A stretch of DNA of 64,000 nucleotides from Vitis vinifera (GCF_030704535.1 NC_081812.1:16031001-16095000), one strand, 5' to 3'; positions 11,819 through 25,375 are shown, counted from the first letter of the stretch. A program made the numbers and translations. Notes: a model not told the origin generated them from the sequence alone.

Positions 11819-13505
11819 TGATTAAAGCCAAAATATGTGCTTTAATGACACAAATTCAATATGACTTGTGCACCAAAGAACATTCAAATCACCCAATTTG
11901 ACCTAAATAAATGCTAAGGCCCTAGCCATAAATTTAACTTGTACTTTGGAGACTTATCTTATGTTTAAGGGAAGAAAAGGGTGTCAGTTGAATCACTTTA
12001 GATTTTTAAAGATAAAAAATGGCTAAATGGGAAAATAAGTGAGTCAAGACTTATGGACCATGATAAAAAGAAAGACGAGGATATCATGAGTTTGAAAGAT
12101 GAGAAATGACCATTATGGAGTAAGAAAGAAGGCAAGAAAACATGAGAAATGAGGCATGAAGTAAGATTCAACTACATGGAAATTTGGAACTCAAAATTTG
12201 GAGGTAACATGTACTCTAACTTTGAGGACAAATTTGGAGTACTTCCCAAAGTCCATTTAGACATACTACATATATCGTTTCGAAGCTCGAGAAGTCAGGA
12301 GTCCAATGCTTCAAACGATGTACAAATCAAAATTGAAATGAATAAGTTATGGTCATTTGAAGACAACTATGCAAAGTTGAAGGGTCATTTCGAAATGATT
12401 TCGAAATTCAACTTATGAATTCGAAATGACCCCAATTCGAATTCACCTGCTTCCACTTTGATGTTTCACCTCCTCTACCTCATGAATTGCATCTAGGGCA
12501 CTTCATCCGCCCTAAGTGGGCCTCACACAGCTAGAAATCACCATTTTATTATTTTTTAATCATTTTTAGATAATTATTTTGTTAATAAGTGGCCAATGAG
12601 AGTGTGCCACATGTTAGGTAATTGAGAGTATTATATAAACTCTCTTAGTTCTAGGTTTTAAGGAACTTGGATATTTATTTTTTTTCGGAGAGTTTGACAT
12701 TGAAAGTGGAAGAATATGAGAACTTTGGTTTATTTACTTATTTATTAAATATATTGTTTTTAGTTTCTTTTGATTCAAATTATAGATTTTTACCTTATTA
12801 TGGATTGTAAACGTGACGTCACACCCATGAGAGGCTAAGAAGTCAACTTGGGGCTTGAAGCATGAAAACCTAAGGGGTAGGAAATCTATAGGGATAATGG
12901 GTAAATTATTGTAATAATGAGATTAATTATTGGTTTGGTAACAATTTATCATTTTTTTTATCCTATCCTTGTGAGTTAGTTTAAGGAGCGATACGGTAGA
13001 TTATTACACGATACTAGTGATTCTTGGTAATTATTGATCATTAGTTATCCTCGTCTTCCCTATCGTTATTTGCCCCAAAATAAAGCTATAAGGAGTAAGA
13101 ATGGTTAAAAAGCCAAATCTTAAACTGGTAATCAATCTCATTCATTTGATAGCATTAAGAATCTATTTTAAAAAGCAAAAATTAAGTTTTAGATGTAATT
13201 TTGAGTTCTTGATTGCGAACGACCAAGAATCCCAAAACCCTAATATCATATTACTTAAAATTAGGTTGGATTGTGGAAAACCCCAAACTTGAATCAATAT
13301 CACATTATTCACATATTGTTTTTCACTTTAGGATTTAAACAAAATCAATTCATTTATTCTAATATTGACAATTTCCATAAACCAGTCATTGAGGACGATA
13401 CCCAGAGTACTACAAAAGTTATAGTAACTATTTCTCTAGTTTTTCTCAACCAAAGTTACTACGTAAAAGGGCTAAGTATTTTGGTACAATAGAAAAGTTT
13501 GGTAA
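11819..13505. mobile_element. LTR-type insertion in the integrase region, probably a solo LTR
   Basis: Starts tgattaaagccaaaatatg and is bounded by atgac at 11814-11818 and 13506-13510. Integrase-like sequence of the host element lies directly on both sides. At about 1.69 kb, non-coding, with tatataaactctc near 12632 as a possible LTR promoter, it is most simply a solo LTR. Family not assigned. Confidence 0.75.
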
Positions 13506-14941
13506 ATGACCCACCATACGAGTGTCTGTTTAAGTGGTTATTGATCAAGCAAAAGTGAACGGCATTTACCGGAGTTTATGAGCTTTCTTTTCATCATTTG
13601 AGACCATGTCATTCCTCAAATACTTGATATGTGGGTCCATTTATGAGCTAGCAGGAGTGTTGAAGACATTTACCAATTCTTTCATCCCCATAAAAGAGAG
13701 TTCCTTTAAAAACTCAATCGACAATGCTCAACTCTGCTTGCTTAGATAGGAGAGCCTAAATTAGCGAGATGACTATCCTAGTCGTTCTCCTCTCACGACA
13801 CTAATATGAAACTGACATAATCGAACCAAGAAGTTTTCCTATTTATGACATCTAAGTATTTGGCCATTCTTTCGTCGTATGTTTCATAGCGTCATTCTAC
13901 TTGATTGACAATGAGTTAGGAGTCACTGTGAACATCAAGCCTCTTTACCTTCAATTGTCAGGCCATCCTTAATTCTGCCAACAACTCTTCATTGTTGGAT
14001 GTCAGAAACCTTAATTTGATGGATTGTTGTAGCTCATCTCCAATAGGGGACCCAAGGAAAACTCCAACTCCTCATCTTTTTTAAGAGTCATCCACATAGA
14101 TAATCCATGTTTCACTGGTCTTGTTATTCCTATCTTTAAGCTTTGGGTTCTCATCTCTGACAATCTCAATGATGAAATCTGCTAATACTTGGTCTTTGAG
14201 GCTTTGACACAATCTATATTCAATCTCGAACTCACCTAGCTTGATGACCTACTTGATCAACTGACTAGATAGATCTAGCATGTGTAACACTGACCGCACG
14301 GGTTGATCTATGAGAATGATAATGGCATGCGCCTAACAGTATGACCTAAGTTTCTTAGTTGCAGTGTGTAGTGCAAGGGCCATTTTTTAGAGCTTAGAGT
14401 ATTGCGTTTCAATGTTAAGAAAAGTCTTGTTGACGAAGTAAACGGGTCATTGGACACCTTGCTCATCTGTCCGAATCAAAGTTGAGCTCATGACTACACT
14501 TGTGGCTGTTAGATACACATAAAGCTTTTCACCTTCACGTGTGGTTGAGGATGCGGGAATGCCAAATAGGTTTTGATGGCCCTAAACGCTCAGTTGCACT
14601 ACTTATTTCATTTGAACTTATTTTTCTTTCTAAGCACTTCAAAATAAATGTTGCAGCTTATTAAATGACTATGAGATGAACTAGTTAAGGGCTGTTAGCC
14701 TTCCTATTAGCCGTTGGACCTGATTGACTGTTGTTGAGGGGATAATTTCCTACAGGGCTTTGATCTGCTACAGGTTAGCCTTTATTCATTGCTTCATTAC
14801 CAAGTAACTGAGAAATTTGCTAGCTTATACTCCTAATGCACGTTTTTCTAGATTCAACATTATGTCATAGTTGTGAAGCAAAACGAAAACTTCTACAAGG
14901 TCTTAGAGGTGGTTTTACTTCAATCTACTTTTGATCAGTAT

Positions 14942-16457
14942 TGTTGGGTACCCTGGATTACTCCGTTCCCATGCCCTGGATCATGTAGGGTGCATGCAAA
15001 TTTATCATAGACTCTCTAAATCTATCATAGTGGATAAACATGTATTCAAAAACAATATAGATACCATAGAAAACATAGATCTAGAGAATAAAGTCATATA
15101 CCTTTAATCCAGATGTTCCCGGATCAATTCCAATCGATGTAGATAACTCTAAAGTCATAATAGATCTCATAAACACCATGATCTTCTGCTCGATGACTAT
15201 TCCTTGTATCTAAGCACTAAGATAGTGAATATCTCAAGGGTGAAGGCTAAGGTTCTTTCTCTAGACTGAAATGAGAGACTAACAAGACCTGAAAACCCTA
15301 ACCCCTAAAGAGGTATTTTTAAGCTTCTTATTTGACTTAAGTGACTTAAGCCCACCATGGGCTTAGGTTACTTAATCTAGCTTAAAAAAGTTGCTAATTG
15401 ATTAATACCACTCACTTATCCTTATGCAACCTTACGTAATTATCAAAACGCCTTCATGCATAAAAGTGAAATTAAAAACTCATCCAACCCTCATAAGTCG
15501 TGCCAACAAGGTATATAAGCTTAGAGTGAGGACTACTAGGACCCATAGGAGTATTGGATCCCTCATAATCAAATTCTGAAATTGACTCAACATCTCACTA
15601 TAGAGAGTTAACTACACCCTAGTACCCTATGTATATTACAATGGGATACCAAGTGTTCAAGTTTGTGACCTACTATCCATTGCATGCAGACTTCCCATGA
15701 ATTGGTGTTCATAATCTAACAAGATAATACTATCACCTATCAAGATTACCTCTCAAATCCTTGAATTACAGATCTCACTTATTATGTAATCAAATGACAT
15801 ACTCTAATTTTAAAGAGCATATGTCAAATTCCATTAAAAAAAATTATTGTGACCATAGATTTTATGATCACATGCCCTTTGGATCACCCAATAGGACACA
15901 CTGTCTCAATCTCATAAGATATCATGGTGCATTTATTGAGAATACCTATTATCATCAGTCTCTATCAACAGTGACCCAATCTATAGGGAAATATGACAAC
16001 TTTAGGGTCTCACCCATAAGTCAAAGTCTCTTGTTGATTTTGACACAAACTCAATATTTTCTCAAGGTTGAGAGTCCATGTAGTATAGTAGCTTTATGAA
16101 TCATGACAATTGATAGTCTTGTGTCATGATTCACCGTAGGTCTTGTCTAGTGTGCATCACATATACTAGTACACTCACCATGTGAAACTCATTCCGACAG
16201 GTAAGACAAGTCATCCATCTAATTAGGAAATAGTGCATTGCAATCTTTATTGGATTGCTTAAATCCATGAACCAACTGTAAGCAACTTATCTACTTATAA
16301 GGAACTCATGACTTGTATATCCTATGCAACTTTTAATGCATGTACAATGTAAGAGACATGAGTTGAATGCCCATATGAATGTCAATACACCAAATGGATA
16401 AGAGATATTTAAGTCTAACTTTGTTATATCATGTCTTGCAGGGACTCAATCCTAACA
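14942..16457. mobile_element. Solo LTR nested in the reverse transcriptase region
   Basis: Starts TGTTGGGTACC and ends ATCCTAACA, with short inverted ends. A perfect 5-bp target duplication agtat lies at 14937-14941 and 16458-16462. It is 1516 bp long and non-coding. The host element's reverse transcriptase lies on both sides. The clean ends suggest it is younger than its host. Confidence 0.92.
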
Positions 16458-19376
16458 AGTATATTGTCAATATAGACTTCTACGTTTTTTTTCGAATAAG
16501 GGTTGAAATAGTTTCGTCACTAGTCATCAATAAATTGCTCTAGTGTTCCTCAAACCAAACGACATTATATTGTAAACCCGAATAAGGCTAGTAATGAAAG
16601 TCATCTTCTTCGCATCTGGTGCGTATAATGGTATTTGATTATACCTGAGAAAAACGTCCAAAACTGAGAACTTGTGGTTTGTCGTGGAATCAACTATTTG
16701 GTCTATTTGAGGAAAAGGAAAACTGTCATTCAATGACGTCTCGTTGAGATATGTGAAGTCAACGCACACATACTATTTACTATCTTTTTTTTCAAGACCA
16801 CAACCACATTCACCAACCATTTCGGGTACTGCATAACCACTTAATGAATTCAAATGAATTCAACCTTAAGCAATCGGTTCACTTCTTCTGCAATGATCTT
16901 GTATTACTCTTTATGGAACTTGCATAGTTTCTACCTTACTAGACACTACCTTTTCTTAACATTCAGGTGGTAGCAAGCTACAGAGAGGTGAATCTCCTTC
17001 AAGTCTGCATGCTTCCATGCGAAAACATTTGTGTTTTCCTCCCAGCAACTGAGTAAATTTTTTCTTTTCTTTGTATGATAACATTTTTCCCAGAAACACT
17101 TTTTGATTGGAGTCATCATTGAACAAATCGACGGCTACTAATGGCTCAATGATCAATAATTCTCACTCGTCCGATCTAGGGTAGGAATCCTTCTGTAATT
17201 GTTATTTTTTCTCATAAAGACTTCATTCTCTAATGTTTGTGTTGAAAACTGGAAACGTTGACACTTGATAGCATCATTGCAAGGACATCTAATCTCTAAA
17301 GATTACTATTTTTGTTCCCAAATGGTCAGATAACTTACTTTTTGGTGGTAAGTTGATGGTATGATTTTCATGTCATGGATCAAAGCTCTACCAAGAATCA
17401 CATTATATGAAAAATGCTTGAACATCATGTTAACAAGTCCTACAAACACAGAAAGCATGATGTCGCCTAAGAAAATGGTGATTGAGATGTTGAAGCCCAT
17501 CAACGCCTTCCTGGGACTTTCTAGCACATTCATTGAGATGTTCATCTACTTGTAGGCGAATATATGCAAAAAATTCACGAAACTCCCTTGGTTGACTAGT
17601 AAAGAATACACATTATATTCGACAACATTCAATGTTAATATGAGGGAATCTTCATGCGATTGAGTGATATGTAATAAGTCTGCTTCGAAAAATACAATAG
17701 TCTCGTCTATTGGAATGAGGCTCTTGGGAACAAACACATTCCTTACATTGAAGACCTCATACATGTTCTATATTTTTCATCAAGGTCTTCACATGTTGTT
17801 TATTCCTTCATTGGCTATCGATCGACCCCCCATGTATGACATAGATCACCTGTTTAGGCTCGATACCAATTTTGAGGGTTAATTAGCAAAGGATAGCAGG
17901 TTCTGTTCGACTGTGGAAATACTTGTTAAGTAGACCGTCTCACACAATCTGCTCGACCTGGTAATGGAGGTGGCAACACCTTTTAATGGTATGGATCTTG
18001 TCTTTATGGAACTCGTAAAAGCAATTCTAATATATTTGACTCACTTCTTCCACATGGGGTTTGGCCAACAGAAGCCATCTAGACTCTGTACCACCGACAA
18101 TAGTTGGTTGTAACTGAGCATGAGCTTCATGAACTGGAGTGTTGACTTATCTTCTCAGTTTTAGGCTTTAAGATTCCCTCTTAGTTGGCTTCCCCTACCT
18201 CCTTTGTCGTTTGATGCATTTGTTGGGTCGGTTGCTCTTGTTTTTTTAAGATAGTCTCCTTTGTTGGGTCGGTTGCTCTAGTTTTGTTAAGAGAGTCTCT
18301 TGGGATGCCGTAATAATTTATTGGAACACTGCTCTGAGATCATCTTCAAGCATGACGTACTTGTTGACTTTGCGAGAAAAAAAAATCATCCATTGTTTCT
18401 AGTGGTTTCTTCGAAATAGGCTCAAAGAAGAGGTTTCTAGGATGATACTTCCTTTAAAGGCCTGCATAATCGCATCGGTGGTACATGGATCCATTTGGAT
18501 CAAGATTTGCCCAAATCTCTGCATGAAATCTTAGAAGGACTTAGATTCCTACTTCTACCTGACAAATCATAAGTGATATGCTACAAATACTTCCAATAGC
18601 TCTCTGAACTCTGAAGTCATTGATTGAATTGCTTGGGAGTTGGTGAAACCAGGTAAGGGTAGATATATGGAGACTAGCTGGGAACACCTTGCATAGAAGT
18701 GCGTCGTCGCCCACATCCAGGGTCATCACTTGGCGATAGTGCATGAAGTGGTCGAAGGGGTTTCTGGTACCATCATACATAATGAACTTTAGTACCGCGA
18801 ACCCTAGAGGATGTCTTTGCTATACGATATAGAAAGCTAAAGACATCGACAACATATCATCAAGAATGCAAGAGGTAGTCTTGAGAGGTGCTTTCTAGGG
18901 GGAGGAGGCCTCGCACGAATACACCACAAGTCATGTCCACGATTAGTTGGTGTCTTTTGGGTAGCACCTCTTGGTTCTCCCTTGAGTGGGTGTTGGTGGC
19001 TACTACTTAGGGCATTCTTCTCTCAAGGCTTGGTGGTCACGCATCCCAACTTTAGGATTTTTGCTTCCAAACGGATCAACCCATTTGGTAGGCCCAAGAA
19101 ATTTTTTTTAATAGCTTCACTAGTGCTTCTTCACCTACTGATAACACCTGGGTAATTGCGTTAAGCTGGCTGTTAAGATCATATTCTTTCTTTTCAACTA
19201 ATTAGTGGTTTTTCTTAGTTCATCCAACTACCTTTGGTACTTAGTCAACTAGAGTTTAAGTACTCATTGTTGCTGCTCATCAGTTATTGGGGTGACAAAT
19301 GTATCATTAGCATGGTTAGTTGCTTGTGTAATCACCATGGTTGGCTTTTTGTTTTTATACCATGGACGATGCCAAT

Positions 19377-20347
19377 TGTTGGTGTTTAACCATCCTAGAT
19401 GCGATAATCCATTGACTATTTGAGTCACTAGGCAATTTCTAATTATCACCCCCATCTATTGATGGGTGTTTTGGCTATTCAGGACCAGGATATAACTTTT
19501 CTTTTCCAACTGACCAAGTGTCTGGTGCATCAGTGTGCCTTCCCCGCACTGATGTGAGCCCATGCCATGTCTAGGTGCCCATGGCCTGAGCGTGTTGCTT
19601 GCTTCCACTATTAGGTCCAACTCCATAGCAACGAGCCATGGCATTGCGCCCATGGCTGATCCCTCTTGGTGCACAGGACATTGCGCCCCTGTGTTGTACG
19701 TAGGCATCATGGGTGCGAGTCAGTTGTTGTCTAAGTGCCCCATCAGGCCATGGCATTGCGCCCATGGTTTCCTCAGCTGGCTCACCGCACAAGGTTTAGG
19801 TGCCCTCGTGTGAAATAATACAAGTTGGGAAATGTTTCCCATAATCGTTTATGTCCATTTTACTTTGTTTTTCTGGAAGCTGGGAAAGAAGGTTGGCTAA
19901 ATAAGGGTCCTTAGCACCGCACACTCGTGAAAAAATTATTTTTCATTTTTCTTTATAGGTTTTCCAAGCCAACTCCTAATTGGCTGGGTGAGTCAACTTT
20001 TTTCTAAGGAAGTGGCATGTCGGGAGTTAAACGTTAGAGATTGTGTGGTGCTTATGATTAATTGAGTATATCTGAGTTAAACGGTGCATGGTTGACCCCT
20101 CTGACACCCTCTATTGATATGACAGGATAAGGTTCCCTTTGAGACTCATTCCTCGTACGTTTCTTGTCACAACCCTCAATATCTACACCATGTGAGACAC
20201 ATGAGCAATCTAATACTTTTTTCTCAATGCCCCCATGTTGAGTTCTCCTAAGCTCGACCAAGGTGAGCTCTCGAACAATTTCAAGTATAAGAAACCCATA
20301 AGCTTTCACGCTTAGGAGGACTTGCTTGGACGATGTGGTATTGGGCA
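19377..20347 (-). repeat. 5' LTR of the Tat element
   Basis: Matches the 6419-6958 LTR but carries about 430 extra bases at about 19500-19930. The extra part includes ccatggcattgcgcccatgg near 19637 and again near 19746. The primer-binding site lies just below it. Its outer end abuts integrase-like sequence, not laccase sequence. Confidence 0.85.
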
Positions 20348-20560
20348 TAGAAGACGACCAATCCGATTTTTATAGGGATGACAACCTCCATCACATAAGC
20401 TAGCATGAACGAAATTGCTTTTATTGGTTTTCACATGGTTGTCCTATACGATCATAAAACTCCCGAAAACTCTTCCACCTATTTTCCTTTAGCTTATTCC
20501 AATATATTTTTTAACATCCCAAGCAAAGTCTTTGGGCTTGCTTTTAATTAGAGATGAAGG
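20348..20560 (-). mobile_element. Fragment of a second Tat-like integrase
   Basis: About 200 bp resembling 11065-11260, the C-terminal integrase region of the neighbouring element. Shared stretches include gatgacaacctccatc and cttttggctt-like or tagcttattcc-like words. It sits directly against the outer end of the 5' LTR. It is a broken remnant of a separate element copy. Confidence 0.6.
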
Positions 20561-23500
20561 ATAAGGAGCATATTGAGTTGTTGTTGGCAAACTCCATGTT
20601 AGAAGATGAACTAAAATCCCTTAGTGCTAAGACCATGTCCTCTCCTTGACATGTTTGTTTGAGATCTAAGTTTTATTACCTCATAAGGGAGTGATAGGTT
20701 AAAGGGAAGGTTGAATGTTTCAGAAGCCTGGAGAAGGGTTTCATGTGCTTTTTTATTTTCTTCCTATTGCTTGCCTAGTTTATTCATGAGCTACAACAAT
20801 CTTTCTTTTGTTGAGATCTTAATATCAATAGTTTGTTTTTCAAATGTCATCCCTCAATTATAGATTTTTTCTTTCTATTTCCCATGGACGACACCTAATA
20901 TTATGTCTCTAAAAATACTTTAATTTAATATTTCAAGTATCTAGTAGAAGGTTACTAAAAAAAATTATGTGTTTTATAAGAGTTGAACCTCGTATTTGCT
21001 TGTATGCGAGAATCACTTTGGGAGAAAGTCAAGTCTCGTATTCCCAAAAGAACGAATTTTGTGCCACAATACCAAGTTAGAATAAATCAAGTTACCAATG
21101 CACGAGTTTTCCATGCCCCTTTCAAATGACAAGAAGATTTTGTAGACAAAAAATAGACTATGTTTTGTTCATTTAGAAAAACCAAACACTTTTATACCAA
21201 CTACCTTATCCTCGCGTAATTGGAATGATCCATTTCTTAATCATCCATAGCTCATTAAAATTCAAAATAAAAAAAAAATCATAATGCAAAGATGAGCTAA
21301 CAAAATATAATACCTACATTATGGAAAAAAAAAATCAAAATAAAAGAATTTTTTAAGGAAAAAACATATAAAAATTATAATGGATTCAAAGATAAAAAAA
21401 TCAACAAATAAAATAATACCACCACATTTAGACTGTTTCAACAATAACAACTTGATTCTCTCCAAAAATCAATTATTTGGCTGTCATTCTCACTCTCACT
21501 CCCAAAAATCAGTTAGGAGGATTAATTATTTGATATTTCCAAAAATGATAATTTCAAGAACTTATGAAAAAATTATAGTAAGTAAAATTCAAGAATCCAA
21601 ATTTTTTTTAATAATTTAATATAAGAAAACATATATTACCTTCACATTCTTTCATAAAACAAAACCTCTTTACACCAACGTCTTATCTGGTCCTAAAATT
21701 GGATTGATTCATATATTATTGTTCATAGCATTATTCAGAAATGGAAAGTGTTCAACAGCCCAAAACAAAATTATTAGAAAGAAAATATCTATACGAATTC
21801 AACAAAAAACTAAAATCCAAATTTATTGAAAAAGAAAATATACTACCTCTGTTCAAGTCACAAATAACCACAACAAGAAGATTCCATAGACAAAATATAG
21901 CCAACGTTTGTATCTTTCTAGGAAACCAAACACTTTCGTAAGAAAATGCTACTCTAATTTAGACAAAATATCCAAGTTTTTGATCAATGCCTTCGAAAAT
22001 GCTACTTTAATTTAGAAAATTAAAAAGGTTAATGATTATTCAATTCTTTGATGCAAAAATTCAGCATTTTGATCTTTTTGAGTCAAGAATAACTGGGTAC
22101 CAAAAAGAATCAAGAATATTTCGTGAAAGACATCGTACGACACAAACTCAAAACATAGGCATCAAGAAGAGGTCAGCTTCTGCTATGTTAGTAAATCAAG
22201 TACATATAGAAGCATCCTACACAATCATATCCAACCAAGAAAGAAAAACGAGGATCTGTCTGTTTATTCACCCTGCAACTAGTAAAGAGAAGCACACGAG
22301 TGAATTTATTCCGTGTATCCTATCCCATTAGAATTGAGTATTGAAAAGATTCCAACCACGAAAGCGTGTAACTTCCACCAATCAATAACCAGAAATCATT
22401 AATAAAGGTTCCAGGTTCCCAATTCATTCAGGTTCTCTAATTGAACCATCTGTATAATGATAAAATTCTGAAAACTGTTCCTGTACTTCCCAAATTTGTC
22501 CTGAGTCCTTCGTTTAACTAGGCATGTGCAGCAATTTTTTCAAGATATTTAGAACTATCCAGAGTCCCAGTGAATGATTCATGAATTATTACTGAACTTC
22601 TTAGATGTTTCTGAAAAGTTACTAACTTGAAAAAACATCTTACACACTTTGCTAATAAGGCCTAGCTTTTTCATATTCATAAATTCTCTGAGTTGTTCCC
22701 TACATTTTCCTGAATAACTCCGAGAACCTGATGCTGAAATTTCCCAAATCCCAACCATGCTATGAACACGAGGAATTACCCAAAGGAAAAAAAAAAAAAG
22801 AGAGAGAAATTATGGTTTTATTGTTCATCATCATAAGTATATAAAGCTGAAAAAAACTTCAAAATGATCGGACAGTAAGGCACAAGTCATAGATGGTCCA
22901 CTGATCTACAATTTCCAAATAAACAAAGCTTTAAATCTATAAAACCATAGTCAAAACAAATTCATACAATCAAAACACTCAAATCTTATAGTAGAAATTC
23001 CTCATTCTAACAGATTAAGAAACACAACACCAAGGCAAAACAACAAAAAAATTTCACTATAAGAAGGCCTAAAAATTCAGGCCAACCAAAGAGCCCAGTT
23101 CAATTATTGCAAGTTTCATTCCTATAAAACATCCACATCCCACAAAGATTCACAAAAAGTTGCGGAATAAAGGAAAAAATATTATCAGTTTGGTCGTTGA
23201 GAAAAGGTAGGAAAACAAAAGAAATCCAAATCTTGAAGCTTAGATTTGGGAATCACCGTTCAACTGAGCCTAATACAGCCCTATGACTCTGTTTAAGTGT
23301 GTTTCCATTTCTTAGAAACCAGACAACACAAAACACCACTAAAACAATTTTCCTTCATCTTCCCTTGCTTTCCCAACAACCAAATAGGACCAGAATGAAT
23401 AGAAGACAGAAATGGATTAAACAAACTTACAGCCATTTTCATGGGCATATTGTTTGTATCATTGTTTGTGTGTATATATATATATGTATGTATGATGTGT

Positions 23501-24075
23501 TGAGACAGAAAGATCACCATTGTTTCATGCCACAGACAAACCAAACTACATGTTCCATGATCAAATGCATGTTCAACTCATAAGATGTTTTGAGTATTCC
23601 AAAACCTATCTGCACAAGGGCCCGAGGGAGATATCCAGGGTGTGACTCTCTAATAGTTTGCATGCACTTGAAATCCCCAAGCTCTTTGAGGACGTAGTAA
23701 ATTTAACATAAAAGCAACAGTCATGACAAGCAGTATGATCAAGGTTGAAAACTTGCATCACAACATTGCAACATTGCAGCCATATCAAACATAAATTAAG
23801 TTATATACATATATTGTAGGGGCAAGTATTAAACACAAAGTTCCTAGTATACGGTTACCCATTCAACAGGATGGGCAAAGGTAAGCAAATTCACTGATTG
23901 AATTTGATGTTACAGAGTAATTAAATGCAGGTACCTCATACGTTATAACATGACATACAAGAAAACTTTAGACACAAAGATTTCAACAAGAACCAGCATA
24001 TAGCACCACATAAATAAAAGGATACCAAAATGTTGAAAAAGATCTTAAAACATTTTATAGAGGTGAAGTGCACCC
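20561..24075. other. Long region without a recognised gene
   Basis: AT-rich DNA with only short open frames. A possible remnant of retroelement coding lies near 20570-20660. At 21940-22020 there is a short repeat of gaaaatgctact plus tttaatttaga. A (TA)n run lies near 23471-23486. I see no rRNA, tRNA or conserved protein. Confidence 0.5.
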
Positions 24076-24440
24076 TTTTTTGATAGATAAAGAAAATGTA
24101 TTATAGATAAAAGAAGGTATACACTATGTATACAAGATAGCCACAAGACCTAAAAGGAAGCGCGAAGATAAATATTATGGAAGCCCCATTCATACCGTAT
24201 AGCTGCCCAAAATATTAACTAATTAGGAGTCAAGATCCATTCTGTTATTTTTTCCACCAAACCATTAAAAAGAACAGACGAATCTTTGCTAACCCATTGC
24301 TGGCAAAGAAAACCGAGGAAAAGAAAGAAGAAAAGAAAATAGAATTCTGAACCATGTAATCTATGTTACTTTTGTTTTTGGATAAATAAAAAACTAAACT
24401 CAACCTGCGAAATATTTCCGTTAGGTTCAATTAGATGGAT
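24076..24440 (-). mobile_element. LINE 3'-end remnant
   Basis: On the minus strand the stretch ends ...tttctttatctatcaaaaaa, the usual tail of plant L1-type LINEs, preceded by a tgtatacatagtgtatac motif common upstream of that tail. It is strongly 5'-truncated and has no intact coding sequence. Confidence 0.6.
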
Positions 24441-24742
24441 GTCTTGCTTTTTCAGATCCCAGAAATTTTCTTGGAGGTCAAACGGTTGTAACGAAGCCCC
24501 CACAATAACTGGCAATCATCTTATGGTGCAGATGATGTCAATTTTCTAGAGAAAAATGACAAGAAAAAAATCAAGACTAAATATGCGAGTACCATTTTCC
24601 TGATCCATAAAAGCTGAACCTGGTTAAATTATTTCTTTTAGCAATCAAGAATCAATCTCTCAGACAGCAAAAAAATAAAAATAAATAAATAAATAAAATC
24701 AAAAGAAGATAAGACAATCAAGAACAAAAAGAGTGGAGTTAC

Positions 24743-24836
24743 CATCTCGTGGATCTGTAATAGCCGAAGCTTGCAAGGTGATGAACGCCGAGAACACAAT
24801 TATAATGAAAAGCAACCGCAGATGTCGTTTCGTCAT
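24743..24836 (-). pseudogene. Orphan first exon of an LRR receptor-kinase-like gene
   Basis: The minus strand from 24836 encodes MTKRHLRLLFIIIVF, a strong signal peptide, followed by ASAITDPRD and then a GT donor (ATG|GTAACT) in phase 1. A signal peptide, the TDPRD motif and a phase-1 donor right after it are typical of first exons of plant LRR receptor-like kinases (STRUBBELIG-receptor family or LRR-VIII group). I find no LRR or kinase exon toward lower coordinates down to the Tat element, so the rest seems lost or very distant. Upstream there is a duplicated leader, a (GA)n tract and a duplicated G-box promoter block, as in a real gene. The function of the missing part is inferred only. Confidence 0.4.
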
Positions 24837-24907
24837 TTGAAAAAGCAGAGTAGTCAGCGATCTCAAGCAGTGGAACATGAGCATGCCTTTTCTCCCTGGA
24901 GATATGC

Positions 24908-25171
24908 AAAGAAAACAATCAAATCTAAAGAAGACAGAAATTAGGGAGAAAACATACAAGAGCAGCTGTTTGGCTGCCAAGAAAACTCATGAAAATAAAA
25001 GAATGAGAAAACCTTGAAAAAGAGAGCAGCGTATATGAAAAAACAACCAAATCTAAAGAAGACGGAGATATCATGAAGAAAACATATAACAGCAGTTGTT
25101 TGGCTGCCGAGAAAACTCATGAAAATTAAAAGAAAGAACGGAAGATCTAGAAAAAGAGAACATCGTATATG
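24908..25171. repeat. Tandem duplication (~130 bp x 2) in the presumed 5' leader
   Basis: Copies at about 24908-25030 and 25037-25171 share aaatctaaagaagac, gtttggctgcc and gaaaactcatgaaaat. They lie just upstream of the orphan receptor-kinase-like exon. Confidence 0.85.
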
Positions 25172-25331
25172 CAAAAAATCTTTTGTATAGGAAAAAACCA
25201 ATAAAAGTAGTTTTCAAGAACTCAAAATGAGTTTTTCCGAGAGAATTCATTGTTGAAAAAACAGAGTAAATTCTTAAAAGAAAAGTGTGTAAAACTCAAG
25301 AAAAGTTAGAACTAGGGTTTTGAACTTGGCT

Positions 25332-25333
<2 letters not shown>

Positions 25334-25370
<37 letters not shown>
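25334..25370. repeat. (GA)n microsatellite
   Basis: About 18 perfect ga units, in the presumed 5' UTR or promoter of the orphan exon. CT/GA tracts are common in plant 5' UTRs. Confidence 0.95.

Positions 25371-25375
<5 letters not shown>

Larger units (their letters stand above)
6419..20347 (-). mobile_element. Ty3/Gypsy LTR retrotransposon, Tat lineage, old and broken
   Basis: A fossil element about 13.9 kb long, read on the minus strand. Parts in element order: 5' LTR 19377-20347; primer-binding site at about 19359-19375; gag about 18300-18800; protease about 17300-17720; reverse transcriptase about 16460-16950 continuing at 14480-14941; RNase H about 13740-14260; integrase about 10980-11818 plus 13506-13600; minisatellite 9935-10800; antisense accessory ORF region about 7700-9650; 3' LTR 6419-6958. 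The accessory ORF, the 3' tandem repeats and a primer site resembling TGGCGCCGTC identify the Tat lineage. The two LTRs look only about 70-75% identical by eye, so it is very old. The coding regions carry many breaks (dozens). Three later LTR insertions lie inside it. Confidence 0.88.

Noticed and set aside
15761-16099. 112-codon plus-strand frame
   Set aside because: It lies wholly inside the solo LTR at 14942-16457, whose ends and target duplication are clear.
19456-19813. Overlapping frames on both strands
   Set aside because: They are produced by the GC-richer repeated segment inside the LTR. No protein family is visible.
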